This document shows positions 33,449 to 42,931 of a stretch of DNA of 52,248 nucleotides, one piece after another. The stretch spans positions 7,504 through 59,751 of the forward strand of contig DILC01000054.1 in NCBI GenBank assembly GCA_002424865.1, in the 5' to 3' direction. The translations under genes and the position numbers were made by a program. Within the stretch, counting starts at the first letter, position 1. Every line of letters starts with the position of its first letter. Origin of the DNA: Rhodocyclaceae bacterium UBA5602 (GTDB lineage: Bacteria > Pseudomonadota > Gammaproteobacteria > Burkholderiales > Rhodocyclaceae). Below the pieces are notes generated by a model that saw only the letters and a list, made by a program, of their open reading frames with translations, did not search any database and was not told where the DNA came from.

Positions 33449-35515
33449 ATGCAGAATGCAGCTTACCCCATGCTTTTTTCGCCCTTGAAAGTCGGCACGC
33501 AGGTGCTAAAAAACCGCGCCATCATGGGTTCGATGCATTTGCGCCTGGAAACGCTGGATCGCCCGTTGCAACGGCAAGCCATGTTTTATGCCGAACGTGC
33601 GCGAGAGGGCGTGGCCTTGATGGTGACGGGCGGGTTTGCGCCGTGTGAGCAAGGTTTGCTGGAAGCCGGCGGCCCGCTGCTGGCGACGCCAGAACACGCC
33701 CATGCTTTGCGAACCATTACCCAGGCGGTGCATGCGGCGGGGGGGCGTATCCTGCTGCAAATTTTGCACGCGGGCCGTTATGCGCGCCTTGGCTCGGCCG
33801 TGGCGCCTTCCGCCATTGCCTCGCCTATCCATCGCGCCCATCAGGACGCCACGCCGCGCGAGCTCACGGCGGATGAGATCGAGACCCTCATTGAGGACTT
33901 CGTGAACTGTGCTGAATTGGCCGCGCTGGCCGGGTTTGACGGTGTGGAGGTGATGGGTTCGGAAGGTTATTTGCTCAACCAGTTCACCGTCACACGCACC
34001 AACTGGCGCAACGATGCTTGGGGTGGCAGTGCGGAAAATCGGCAGCGGCTGCCGGTGGAGATTGTGCGCCGCATGCGGCAGCGCTTAGGCGTGGACTTTT
34101 TGATCATGTTCCGTATTTCCGCCCTGGATTTGGTCGAAGACGGCGCGAATGCACATGAAGTCATACAGCTGGCACAAAAAATTGCAGCAGCGGGTGCGGA
34201 TATTTTGGACACCGGCATAGGCTGGCATGAGGCGCGCGTGCCAACGATTGCTTACGTCGTGCCGCGCGCGGCCTGGGTATTTGCAGCGGCAAGGATCAAG
34301 CGCGCAGTGCCGATTCCGGTCGTGGCATCTAACCGCATCAACACGCCGGAAGTGGCCGAAAACGTGCTGGCCAGCGGCGGCGCGGATATGGTCTCGATGG
34401 CGCGGCCATTTCTGGCGGATCCAGCCTTTTTGGCCAAGGCGCAAGCCGGGCGGGCGGATGAAATCAATACCTGCATTGCTTGCAACCAGGCTTGCCTTGA
34501 CTACATATTTTCAGGCCGTCCGGCGAGCTGTCTGGTGAACCCGCGCGCAGGACGGGAGCTTACGTTTTCTGAAATCAAGCCTGCCACCAACCGCTATCGC
34601 GTGGCCATTGCTGGCGCAGGCGTTGCCGGGCTTTCTTGCGCGGTGACTGCGGCTGAACAGGGGCATGAAGTGATCCTGTTTGAAGCAGCGGACTCGATTG
34701 GCGGGCAGATTAATTACGCGCGGCAAATCCCGACCAAGCAGGAATTTAACGAGTTGCTGCGTTACTACCGACGACGCCTGGAGGTGCTGGGCGTGCGCTT
34801 GCAACTAAACCACCGGGTTACGGCAGGGGAATTGCTTGCCGCGCAATTTGATCGCATCGTGGTCGCCACCGGCGTCTCCCCGCGCGTGCCCGAGATCCCG
34901 GGCATCGGGCATCCCAGCGTGGCGAGTTATGTCGATGTACTCTCCGGCCGCGTGGTGCCTGGCCAGCGCGTGGTGATTATTGGTGCCGGTGGTATTGGCT
35001 TTGATGTGGCTGAATTTTTATGCCATACAGCGGGTGAAGAAAAATCCGCCTTGTCCGGCGCGCCAGAAGAAATTGCGCGTTTCTTTGCCCAATGGGGTGT
35101 CAATGCCTCACCCGATGCGCAGGGTGGATTGCAGGCAGTGAACGCTTTGAGGCCGCAGCGGCAAGTGACGCTGGTTCAGCGCAAGCCGGGCAAACCCGGC
35201 CGCACGCTGGGGCTGACCACGGGTTGGGCGCTCAAAATGGGCCTGCAAAAATATGGCGTGGAGATGTTGGTGGATTGCCGGTATGAGAGGATTGATGGGC
35301 ACGGCTTGCATCTCACGGTAAATGCGCAGCCGCAGGTGCTGGCGGCCGACACGATCGTGCTGTGTGCCGGGCAGGCAAGCGAGCGTGGTTTGTTTGCTGA
35401 CTTGACAGCACGCGGGGTTATGCCGGCATTGATAGGTGGCGCACAAGAAGCCGGGGAGCTGGACGCCTTGCGGGCGATTGATCAGGGTATGCGCTGTGCG
35501 CTGGCCTTGTCATGA
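33449..35515 (+). CDS. NADH:flavin oxidoreductase, 2,4-dienoyl-CoA reductase (FadH)-like
   Basis: The 688-residue protein has an N-terminal FMN TIM barrel (about 1-350), a [4Fe-4S] motif CIACNQAC with a further Cys in SCLVNP, and C-terminal FAD/NAD domains (RVAIAGAGVAGLSCAVTAAE near 385 and VVIIGAGGIGFDVAEFL near 510). This matches FadH-type 2,4-dienoyl-CoA reductases and related enone reductases. It leads the catabolic cluster, so a role in removing double bonds from an acyl-CoA or ring is likely. Confidence 0.9.
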   Translation: MQNAAYPMLFSPLKVGTQVLKNRAIMGSMHLRLETLDRPLQRQAMFYAERAREGVALMVTGGFAPCEQGLLEAGGPLLATPEHAHALRTITQAVHAAGGRILLQILHAGRYARLGSAVAPSAIASPIHRAHQDATPRELTADEIETLIEDFVNCAELAALAGFDGVEVMGSEGYLLNQFTVTRTNWRNDAWGGSAENRQRLPVEIVRRMRQRLGVDFLIMFRISALDLVEDGANAHEVIQLAQKIAAAGADILDTGIGWHEARVPTIAYVVPRAAWVFAAARIKRAVPIPVVASNRINTPEVAENVLASGGADMVSMARPFLADPAFLAKAQAGRADEINTCIACNQACLDYIFSGRPASCLVNPRAGRELTFSEIKPATNRYRVAIAGAGVAGLSCAVTAAEQGHEVILFEAADSIGGQINYARQIPTKQEFNELLRYYRRRLEVLGVRLQLNHRVTAGELLAAQFDRIVVATGVSPRVPEIPGIGHPSVASYVDVLSGRVVPGQRVVIIGAGGIGFDVAEFLCHTAGEEKSALSGAPEEIARFFAQWGVNASPDAQGGLQAVNALRPQRQVTLVQRKPGKPGRTLGLTTGWALKMGLQKYGVEMLVDCRYERIDGHGLHLTVNAQPQVLAADTIVLCAGQASERGLFADLTARGVMPALIGGAQEAGELDALRAIDQGMRCALALS

Positions 35516-35619
35516 AATGCACCTTGGGTTAAACCTCGGCTATACTCAAAAAAAATATAAGACATAAGAGGGGCTGGCTATAACAAAACGTTAGCCGTTT
35601 TCCATTTTCCGGTTTTGCT

Positions 35620-36789
35620 GTGATGGATTTTTCAGAATCTGATGAGCACGCCAGTATTCGCGATGCCGTGGGCAGGATTTGCGCGCGGTTTGACGACCAT
35701 TACTGGCTGGAAAAAGATCGCGCGGGGGGCTTCCCTCACGAGTTGCATCGCGCATTGGCCGATGGCGGCTGGCTGGGCATTTGTCTGCCGGTTGAATACG
35801 GCGGCAGCGGCATGGGCATCGCCGAAGCGGCGGTGATGATGCAAACCATTGCTGCTTCCGGTGCGGGCTTGTCCGGTGCGTCGGCTGTGCACATGAACAT
35901 TTTTGGCTTGCAGCCAGTGGCCGTGTTCGGTACGCCAGAACAAAAGCAGCGCATGCTGCCGCCGCTCATTGCCGGGCAGGAAAAAGCCTGTTTTGCAGTT
36001 ACTGAACCTAACGCGGGCTTGAACACCACGCAACTGCAAACCCGCGCCGAGCGTGTGGGCGGGCATTATGTGATTTCAGGCGAGAAGGTGTGGATTTCCA
36101 CCGCGCAAGTGGCCGAGAAAATGCTGATCCTGGCGCGCACCACGCCGCTGGAACAATGCGTCCGGCCCACGCTGGGCTTGAGCTTGTTTTATACCGACCT
36201 GAATCGCCACTATGTTGAGCTGCGCGAAATCGACAAAATGGGCCGCAAGGCTGTTGATTCCAACCAGGTATTCATAGACGGCCTGCCCGTGCCCGTGGCT
36301 GACCGCATTGGCGAAGAAGGCCGTGGCTTTGAATACATTTTGCATGGCATGAACCCTGAACGCATTTTGATCGCCGCTGAAGCCGTGGGTCTGGGGCGTG
36401 CGGCGCTCAATCGGGCGACGCGCTATGCCAATGAGCGCATCGTGTTCAACCGGCCGATCGGGCAAAATCAGGCGATACAACACCCACTGGCTGAATCGTG
36501 GATGGCTTTGCAAGCGGCAGAGTTGATGGTGCAGCGCGCGGCTTGGAAGTATGACCATGGCGAGCCTTGCGGGGCGGATGCGAATGCCGCGAAATATCTG
36601 GCGGCGGAAGCCGGGTTTGACGCCTGCCAGCGCGCGGTGATGACCCACGGCGGTTATGGTTATGCCAAGGAATACCACGTTGAGCGCTACTTGCGCGAGA
36701 TCATGATCCCGCGCATTGCGCCGATCAGCCCGCAGCTGATCTTGTGTTACATCGCAGAAAAAGTATTGGGTTTGCCCAAGTCGTATTAA
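35620..36789 (+). CDS. Acyl-CoA dehydrogenase
   Basis: The 389-residue flavoprotein has CFAVTEPNAGLNTTQLQT (FAD contact), GEKVWISTAQ and GGYGYAKEYHVERYLREI, where the Glu of KEY is at the usual catalytic-base position. It is the first of three consecutive dehydrogenases. The alpha,beta-oxidised substrate is unknown. Confidence 0.92.
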   Translation: MMDFSESDEHASIRDAVGRICARFDDHYWLEKDRAGGFPHELHRALADGGWLGICLPVEYGGSGMGIAEAAVMMQTIAASGAGLSGASAVHMNIFGLQPVAVFGTPEQKQRMLPPLIAGQEKACFAVTEPNAGLNTTQLQTRAERVGGHYVISGEKVWISTAQVAEKMLILARTTPLEQCVRPTLGLSLFYTDLNRHYVELREIDKMGRKAVDSNQVFIDGLPVPVADRIGEEGRGFEYILHGMNPERILIAAEAVGLGRAALNRATRYANERIVFNRPIGQNQAIQHPLAESWMALQAAELMVQRAAWKYDHGEPCGADANAAKYLAAEAGFDACQRAVMTHGGYGYAKEYHVERYLREIMIPRIAPISPQLILCYIAEKVLGLPKSY

Positions 36790-36841
36790 CCAGTTTGCAT
36801 AAAAAGCAGCACCTCTTTTTGATTATTTTGGACGATTAACC

Positions 36842-37993
36842 ATGAATAGCGATCATCTGGATACTGAACGGCAAGATAACATCCGCATGCTGGCCGAGAG
36901 TGCGCAAACCTTTGCCACCAAAGCCTCGCCGCTGACCCGCGCGCGCGGTTTGCGCGGCTCGGCAAGCGGCTTTGACCGCAGCTTTTGGGGCAAGCTCGCC
37001 GAGCAAGGCTGGACAGGGCTCTTGATCCCCGAAGCGTTTGCGGGCTATGGCCAGGGCTTTGGCGAAATGGCCGCTGTGGTGAGCGCCTTGGCCACGCAAG
37101 TGGTGCCCGAGCCGGTGGTGCCTGCCCTGGTGTTTGCCAGCCGGGCCATTGAACATACGGGTAATGGCGATCTGCAACAGCAGTTGCTGGCAAGCATCGT
37201 AGCCGGTGAATTGATTCCCGGCGTGGCCTGGCAGGAAGAACTGGCTGGTTTGCAGGTGAATTTGCCGGCCAGCGCCGTCGTGGCAGCGCCGACTAATTCA
37301 GGCATCCAGCTGACCGGCGAAAAGCATCATGTGCGCCCCGGTGCGGATTGCGATGGTTTTGTTGTGACGGCAAAGCAGGGCAATGGCCTGTCGCTTTGGT
37401 GGGTGCCGGCAAATGCCGCTGGCGTTCAGGTGAAATCAGTGGCCTTGGCGGACGGCACCAGCGAAGCCAGCGTGCGTTTTGATGGCGTGATGCTCGATAA
37501 CCCGCACTGTCTGGCGCAAGGGGATGCTGCGACAGTGGCCTTCACCCGCGCCTATGACGAAACTTTGGTGATGGCCAGTGTGGAATTGCTCGCCTTGCAG
37601 CAAGCCATGCTCAATATGACGCTGGAGTACCTGCGCACCCGCGTGCAGTTTGGCAAGCCCATCGGCAGCTTTCAGGCATTGCAGCACCGCGCGGTGGATT
37701 TGCACATTCAGCAGGAGCTGACCTCCTCGGTGCTTGGTCAGGCCATCACGCTGCTGGATAGCGGATGTGATCCGGTGGAGCGGTCGCTCATGGCCAGCCG
37801 CATCAAGGCGCGCGCGTCTGACGCCGGTTTGTTGCTGGCGCGTGAATCAATACAGTTGCATGGTGCGATTGGCTTTACCGATGAATACGACCTGGGCTTG
37901 TATGTGCAACGTGCGCTGGTGCTGTCCGCCTGGCTGGGCAATGCGCAAGCACAGCGCCGTCGTTATGCGTCGATTGCCAACCTGTCGATATAA
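36842..37993 (+). CDS. Acyl-CoA dehydrogenase-like protein (possible partner subunit)
   Basis: This 383-residue protein is a more diverged acyl-CoA dehydrogenase. It lacks the TEPxAGS segment and has weak middle-domain conservation, but keeps RVQFGKPIGSFQALQHRAVD and HGAIGFTDEYDLGLYVQRA. Diverged copies next to a canonical one often form heterotetramers in steroid and side-chain degradation. A family C-like core lies in frame at 37273-37294. It is followed after 23 bp by the next dehydrogenase. Confidence 0.85.
   Translation: MNSDHLDTERQDNIRMLAESAQTFATKASPLTRARGLRGSASGFDRSFWGKLAEQGWTGLLIPEAFAGYGQGFGEMAAVVSALATQVVPEPVVPALVFASRAIEHTGNGDLQQQLLASIVAGELIPGVAWQEELAGLQVNLPASAVVAAPTNSGIQLTGEKHHVRPGADCDGFVVTAKQGNGLSLWWVPANAAGVQVKSVALADGTSEASVRFDGVMLDNPHCLAQGDAATVAFTRAYDETLVMASVELLALQQAMLNMTLEYLRTRVQFGKPIGSFQALQHRAVDLHIQQELTSSVLGQAITLLDSGCDPVERSLMASRIKARASDAGLLLARESIQLHGAIGFTDEYDLGLYVQRALVLSAWLGNAQAQRRRYASIANLSI
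37273..37294 (-). repeat. Family C-like core inside acyl-CoA dehydrogenase gene
   Basis: On the minus strand AGTCGGCGCTGCCACGACGG and CG match the core except three inner bases. It is translated on the plus strand as part of ASAVVAAPTNS, between two conserved blocks. Confidence 0.4.
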
Positions 37994-38016
37994 GATAAAA
38001 GCAAGGAGATACCCGA

Positions 38017-39183
38017 ATGTCTACGAACCCGACAACCGATTGGAATGCCCTCGATACCGAAGCGTTTCGCCAAACGGTGCGCACGTTTTTTGAACAGAAC
38101 TATCCGGCTGAAATGCGCTATCCCAAAACCCGCTTGCGCTGGGCCGAGATTAAAGACTGGTACATGACGCTCTCAAAGAAAGGCTGGATTGCTCCGAGCT
38201 GGCCGCAGGCGCACGGCGGCATGGGCTTGAGTCCGGAAAAATTGATTGTATTTATCGAAGAGCAGGAGCGCTGGGGCGTAGGGCGCGCGCCGGACATGGG
38301 CATCACCATGATCGGCCCGCTGCTGATTCAATATGGCAGCGAGGAGCAGCGGCAAAAATACCTGCCCAAGATCATTCAAGGCGAGCACATCTGGTGCCAG
38401 GGTTATTCCGAGCCGAATGCCGGTTCTGATCTGGCCAGCTTACGCACCGAGGCCGTGGAAGACGGGGATGACTTCATCATCAACGGGCAAAAAACCTGGA
38501 CTACGCTGGCGCAAGACGCAACGCATATTTTTCTCTTGGCGCGCACCGATAAAACCGTCAAAAAACAGGAAGGCATCAGCTTTTTGCTGGCCGACTTTAC
38601 AACGCCCGGCATCACCGTGCGGCCGATTCGCAACATCGCGGGGCATGAGGAATTTTGCGAGGTCTTTTTTGAAAACGTGCGCGTACCCAAGGCGAATCTG
38701 GTCGGTGGATTGAACCAGGGCTGGGGCATTGCCAAGGCGCTGTTGGGCTTTGAGCGCATTTTCCTCGGCAGCCCCAAGCAATCGCAATATGCGCTTTCCC
38801 GCGTTGAAGAAGCGGCGCATGCCTTGGGCTTGTTCGGCGATCAGGGTTTTGTGGATCGCTACACCCAATTGCAGCTGGACGTGGCTGACTTGAGCGCGCT
38901 TTATGTGCGCTTTGTGGAGCAAGTCAAACGCGGCGAAAAATTGGGGCCGGATGTTTCCATGCTCAAAGTATGGGCGGCAGAAACTTTTTCGCGGCTGGCG
39001 AATTTGCTGGTTGAAATCACCGGCGGATCGGGCGCCGTGGCGGGCGATATTGAGGTGAACGGCAAAAAGATTGATGTGCTCACCAGCTTTTACAATGCCC
39101 GGCCAGCCACCATTTACGGCGGCAGCAGCGAGATTCAGCGCAACATTATTGCCGCCAGCGTGTTGCAGTTACCTACCAAATAA
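38017..39183 (+). CDS. Acyl-CoA dehydrogenase
   Basis: The 388-residue flavoprotein has WCQGYSEPNAGSDLASLRTE, GQKTWTTLAQDATH and a C-terminal IYGGSSEIQRNIIAASVL typical of FAD-binding dehydrogenase subunits. It resembles the FadE29-type half of actinobacterial steroid dehydrogenases. AAGGAG (38003-38008) provides the ribosome binding site. Probably assembles with the preceding protein. Confidence 0.92.
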   Translation: MSTNPTTDWNALDTEAFRQTVRTFFEQNYPAEMRYPKTRLRWAEIKDWYMTLSKKGWIAPSWPQAHGGMGLSPEKLIVFIEEQERWGVGRAPDMGITMIGPLLIQYGSEEQRQKYLPKIIQGEHIWCQGYSEPNAGSDLASLRTEAVEDGDDFIINGQKTWTTLAQDATHIFLLARTDKTVKKQEGISFLLADFTTPGITVRPIRNIAGHEEFCEVFFENVRVPKANLVGGLNQGWGIAKALLGFERIFLGSPKQSQYALSRVEEAAHALGLFGDQGFVDRYTQLQLDVADLSALYVRFVEQVKRGEKLGPDVSMLKVWAAETFSRLANLLVEITGGSGAVAGDIEVNGKKIDVLTSFYNARPATIYGGSSEIQRNIIAASVLQLPTK

Positions 39184-39198
39184 AGCGGCTGATATTTC

Positions 39199-39597
39199 AT
39201 GAGCAATCTATTTTCAGGGCCGGGGCCCGATGCGGTTTTTGCAGCAGCGCTCGCTGAAGGGCGGTTCATGCTGCAGCAGTGCGATGATTGCAAAAAACAT
39301 GTGTTCTACCCGCGCGTGCTGTGCCCGCATTGCGGCTCGCCAAAGCTCGCCTGGCAGCCTGCCAGTGGTCAGGGCACGGTGTATTCCACCACCGTGGTGC
39401 GCAGAAAACCCGAGCAAGGCGGAGACTATAACGTCGCGCTCGTTGATCTGCATGAGGGCCCGCGCATGATGAGCCGGGTGGATGGCCTATCGCCGCATGA
39501 GGTGGTTATCGGCATGGCCGTGCGCGCAAAAATTATTGACGAGCCGAAAAAAGGCAAGCTCTTGGTCTTTATGCCCGCGCAAGGCGGTGTCGCATGA
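39199..39597 (+). CDS. Zn-ribbon OB-fold protein (DUF35)
   Basis: The 132-residue protein has an N-terminal rubredoxin-like zinc ribbon (CDDCKKHVFYPRVLCPHCGS) and a C-terminal OB fold (GTVYSTTVVRRKPEQGG, VDLHEGPRMMSRV). DUF35 proteins bind thiolase-like partners; in steroid pathways the DUF35 domain activates the aldolase Ltp2. Its stop overlaps the thiolase-like start by ATGA, which supports a complex. Confidence 0.92.
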   Translation: MSNLFSGPGPDAVFAAALAEGRFMLQQCDDCKKHVFYPRVLCPHCGSPKLAWQPASGQGTVYSTTVVRRKPEQGGDYNVALVDLHEGPRMMSRVDGLSPHEVVIGMAVRAKIIDEPKKGKLLVFMPAQGGVA

Positions 39598-40748
39598 AGG
39601 CCACTGACTTGCGCGGAAAAACCGCGATTGTCGGCGTGGGCCTGGGTGGCTTGCCCTCGGCGCCGAACCGCAGTTCGATGGAAATTCAAACTGAAGCGGT
39701 GCATCGCGCCTTGGCCGATGCAGGATTGAAGCCCGGCGATGTCGATGGCTTATTTACCGGCTCATCGCACGCCTTCATGCCGGCCTTATCCACCGCAGAA
39801 TACTTGGGCATACGGCCGAAAATTTCGGACACCACCATGATCGGCGGCTCATCCTTCATCGGCCATTTATTGCCTGCGGCGATGGCACTGCAATATGGTT
39901 TGTGCGATGTGGCGCTGATTTGCTACGGTAGCAATCAAGGCTCGGGCTTTGGCAAGCTCAAATCCATGTCCGAGCCGCAAACCTATGAAGCGCCGTATGA
40001 CCCGCGCCATCCCATCACCAGTTATGCGCTGGCAGCAGCACGCCACATGCACCAGTTCGGCACGCGCCGCGAAGATTTGGCCGAAGTCGCCGTGGCGGCG
40101 CGGCGCTGGGCGCAATTGAACCCCCTGGCGTTTGCGCGGGATGACCTCACGATAGAACAAGTGATGGCCGCGCGCATGGTGAATGACCCGTTATCAACAC
40201 TCGATTGCTGTCTCGTCACCGATGGCGGCGGCGCGCTGGTGCTGGTGCGCAGCGAACGCGCCAAAGACTTTCCCAGGCCGCCGGTGTATATGCTGGGCAC
40301 GGCCATGGCGCACTGGCATCGGCAAATCAGCAGCATGCCTGATTTAACCGTGACGGCGGCGGCTGAATCCGGCCCGCGCGCGTTTGCCATGGCGGGCTTG
40401 ACGCCAGCGGACGTGGATGTGGTTGAGCTGTACGACGCGTTCACCATCAACACGATTTTATTTCTGGAAGACCTCGGATTTTGTGCCAAGGGCGAAGGCG
40501 GTGCATTTGTGCGCAATGGCCGCATTGCGCCGGGCGGCAATTTGCCGGTCAACACCAATGGCGGCGGCCTGTCGTGTTGCCATCCGGGCATGTATGGCAC
40601 CTTTTTGCTGATCGAGGCCGTCCAGCAACTGCGCGGCGAAGCCGGGGCGCGGCAGGTGGATAACACGCACATCGCGCTGTGCCACGGCAACGGCGGCGTG
40701 TTGTCGAGCCAGGTGACCGCGCTCTTGGGGGATGCGTCCACGCTGTAA
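39594..40748 (+). CDS. Thiolase-like protein (lipid-transfer/Ltp2-type)
   Basis: The 384-residue thiolase-fold protein is of the SCP-x/Ltp group. The loop that normally has the nucleophilic Cys reads MIGGSSFIGH (82-91), with Ser instead. Tyr280 in VELYDAF and the block NTNGGGLSCCHPGMYG (320-334) are where Ltp2-type aldolases have active-site residues. CHGNGGVLS (363-371) is retained. It could be a retro-aldolase acting with the DUF35 protein rather than a true thiolase. This is inference from motifs and coupling. Confidence 0.85.
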   Translation: MKATDLRGKTAIVGVGLGGLPSAPNRSSMEIQTEAVHRALADAGLKPGDVDGLFTGSSHAFMPALSTAEYLGIRPKISDTTMIGGSSFIGHLLPAAMALQYGLCDVALICYGSNQGSGFGKLKSMSEPQTYEAPYDPRHPITSYALAAARHMHQFGTRREDLAEVAVAARRWAQLNPLAFARDDLTIEQVMAARMVNDPLSTLDCCLVTDGGGALVLVRSERAKDFPRPPVYMLGTAMAHWHRQISSMPDLTVTAAAESGPRAFAMAGLTPADVDVVELYDAFTINTILFLEDLGFCAKGEGGAFVRNGRIAPGGNLPVNTNGGGLSCCHPGMYGTFLLIEAVQQLRGEAGARQVDNTHIALCHGNGGVLSSQVTALLGDASTL

Positions 40749-40810
40749 TTCACCGTCATTGGCTGAAAACCGGATGACTGGGCAAAGAAAAAACCACAGG
40801 AGGGCATTGC

Positions 40811-41668
40811 ATGACAATTAACTACGACAAATTGATGGCCTGGCCGTTTGAGGATGTCCGCCACACATACACCACCCGCGACACCATGCTGTATGCCCTG
40901 GGTGTCGGGCTGGGTGCGGACCCAATGAACGAAGACGAACTGCGCTTTGTATTTGAGAAAAATTTGCAGGTCTTGCCCACCTATCCGGTGGTGCTGGGCT
41001 ACCCTGGTTTATGGATCAAAGACCCCGGCACGGGGGTTGACTGGACGAAGCTTGTGCATGGCGAGCAAGGCTTGCGTATCCATCGCCTGCCGCAGACGTC
41101 AGGCGAAGTGATCGGCCGCACGCGGGTGACCGGCGTGATCGACAAGGGCGAAGGCAAGGGCGCGCTGGTGCTCTCCGAGCGAAAAATTACCGATGCGGCC
41201 AGTGGCGAATTGCTGTGCACCTTGACGTCTACGACATTTTGCCGGGCGGACGGGGGTTTTGGCGGCCCCTCGGGTCCCGTGCCTCTGCCGCACGCCTTGC
41301 CTGAGCGTGCGCCGGACCATGTGTGTGACCGGCCGACAGACGCGCGCGCTGCGCTCATCTATCGCTTGTCGGGCGACTACAACCCGCTGCATGCCGAGCC
41401 TGCCATGGCTAAAAAGGCGGGCTTTCTGCGGCCGATCCTGCATGGCTTGTGCACCTTCGGCGGCGTCGGCTATGCCTTGCTCAACGCCGTGTGCGAGAAC
41501 GACCCCCAGCGTCTTGTGGCGATGAATGTGCGCTTCACCTCGCCCGTGTATCCGGGCGAGACGATACGTACCGAGATGTGGGTGGATGGCAACATCGTGT
41601 CGTTCCGCGCAAAGGTGGTAGAGCGCGATGTGGTGGTGCTCAATAACGGCCGCGCCGAAATTCAATAG
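40811..41668 (+). CDS. MaoC-type enoyl-CoA hydratase 2
   Basis: The 285-residue protein has a double hot-dog fold. The N-terminal half is diverged; the C-terminal half has the hydratase-2 motif SGDYNPLHAEP...GF (Asp and His catalytic) near residues 189-205, followed by PILHGLCTFG. It would hydrate trans-2-enoyl-CoA made by the neighbouring dehydrogenases. AGGAGGGC just upstream is a strong ribosome binding site. Confidence 0.93.
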   Translation: MTINYDKLMAWPFEDVRHTYTTRDTMLYALGVGLGADPMNEDELRFVFEKNLQVLPTYPVVLGYPGLWIKDPGTGVDWTKLVHGEQGLRIHRLPQTSGEVIGRTRVTGVIDKGEGKGALVLSERKITDAASGELLCTLTSTTFCRADGGFGGPSGPVPLPHALPERAPDHVCDRPTDARAALIYRLSGDYNPLHAEPAMAKKAGFLRPILHGLCTFGGVGYALLNAVCENDPQRLVAMNVRFTSPVYPGETIRTEMWVDGNIVSFRAKVVERDVVVLNNGRAEIQ

Positions 41669-41717
41669 CTGCGCTTTTGCGCAATACCCGAATCATTTTT
41701 GACAGGACACCGACCCG

Positions 41718-42878
41718 ATGGATTTTCGCCTGACTGAAGAACAGCTGGCTTTGCAAGATGCTGCCAGACGGTTTGCCACCGGGCAAATGCAACCCGTGGC
41801 GAAGGCGCTCGAACGCACGGCAACGCCTGTGCCGCCCGAGTGGCTGCAACGTTATGCCGAGATGGGGTTTTTAGGCATTAACGTCGCGCCTGAATATGGC
41901 GGCATGGGGCTGGGCAATCTGGAGGCGCTCCTGGTGATTGAAGAATTCGCCAAGGTGTCTTCCGCTGTGGCTTTCCCGATTTTTGAGAGCAGCGTGGGCC
42001 CGGCGCGGGCGATCGAGCATTTCGCCAGCGAAGAGTTAAAGCGCCGCGTCCTGCCTGCCGTTTGCCGGGGCGATCTGGTGGTGGCCGTGGCAATGTCCGA
42101 GCCGGATGCGGGCTCTGCCTTGACTGATCTTAAAACCACCGCATGCGTCGAAGGTGATGCAATTGTCATCAACGGGCAAAAGCGCTGGTCCAGCGGCAGC
42201 GGCCATTCGGGCGGCTATGTGGTGTATTGCCGCATGTCGGACGCACCTGGCGCCGCTGGCATAGGCGCGGTGTATGTGGCAAAGGACACGCCGGGGCTGA
42301 CGTTCGGCGCGCCGGAGCAGTTGCTGGGCTTTCGCGGCGTGCCCAGTGCGGACATGTTTTTCGACGCCGTGCGTGTACCGCAAGACAATGTCATCGTGCC
42401 TGCCGGGGGCTTTAAAAAACTCATGGAAGCGTTTGATCTGGAGCGTTGCGGCAACGCCACCATGTGCTTGGGCATTGCGGCGGGCGCCCTGGACGATGCC
42501 TTGCGGTATGTGCAGGAGCGCGAGCAATTTGGCAAGCCGATTGTGGATTTTCAGGCGGTGCAGTTAAAGCTGGCGGACATGGCCATGAAGGTGGAAGCCG
42601 CGCGGCTATTGATTTACCGCGCCGCGCACAATGCCAGCCAGGCCTTGCCTTCGATGCTGGAGAGCAGTGTGGCCAAATGTTTTGCCAACCAGATGGTGCG
42701 CGAGGTATGCGGCACGGCGCTGCAGCTTTTGGGCGCGTATGGTTATTCGACCCAGTTTCCTATGGAACAGCGCTTGCGCGATGGATGGGGCTGGGGCATC
42801 GCGGGGGGCACGATAGATATTCAGATGATCAACATCGCCTCGGCGCTGGTGGGACGACGTTTTAATCAGCGTGCGTAA
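41718..42878 (+). CDS. Acyl-CoA dehydrogenase with altered catalytic position
   Basis: The 386-residue protein has VAVAMSEPDAGSALTDLKT, GQKRWSSGSGHSGGYV and QFGKPIVDFQAVQLKLADMA. At the usual catalytic Glu near the C-terminus it has Gln346 (GYSTQFPMEQ). It keeps Glu242 in FDLER, the position used by isovaleryl-CoA dehydrogenase. So it may use the alternative base or form a heteromer. Confidence 0.9.
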   Translation: MDFRLTEEQLALQDAARRFATGQMQPVAKALERTATPVPPEWLQRYAEMGFLGINVAPEYGGMGLGNLEALLVIEEFAKVSSAVAFPIFESSVGPARAIEHFASEELKRRVLPAVCRGDLVVAVAMSEPDAGSALTDLKTTACVEGDAIVINGQKRWSSGSGHSGGYVVYCRMSDAPGAAGIGAVYVAKDTPGLTFGAPEQLLGFRGVPSADMFFDAVRVPQDNVIVPAGGFKKLMEAFDLERCGNATMCLGIAAGALDDALRYVQEREQFGKPIVDFQAVQLKLADMAMKVEAARLLIYRAAHNASQALPSMLESSVAKCFANQMVREVCGTALQLLGAYGYSTQFPMEQRLRDGWGWGIAGGTIDIQMINIASALVGRRFNQRA

Positions 42879-42931
42879 AAAATCACCCGACATACCCCCG
42901 ATGCAATCGGCATTCACGGCGAGGATCTGAA

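Noticed and set aside
41718..42878. Calling the fourth acyl-CoA dehydrogenase inactive
   Set aside because: Although Gln replaces the usual Glu, an alternative catalytic Glu position is present, so inactivity is not supported.
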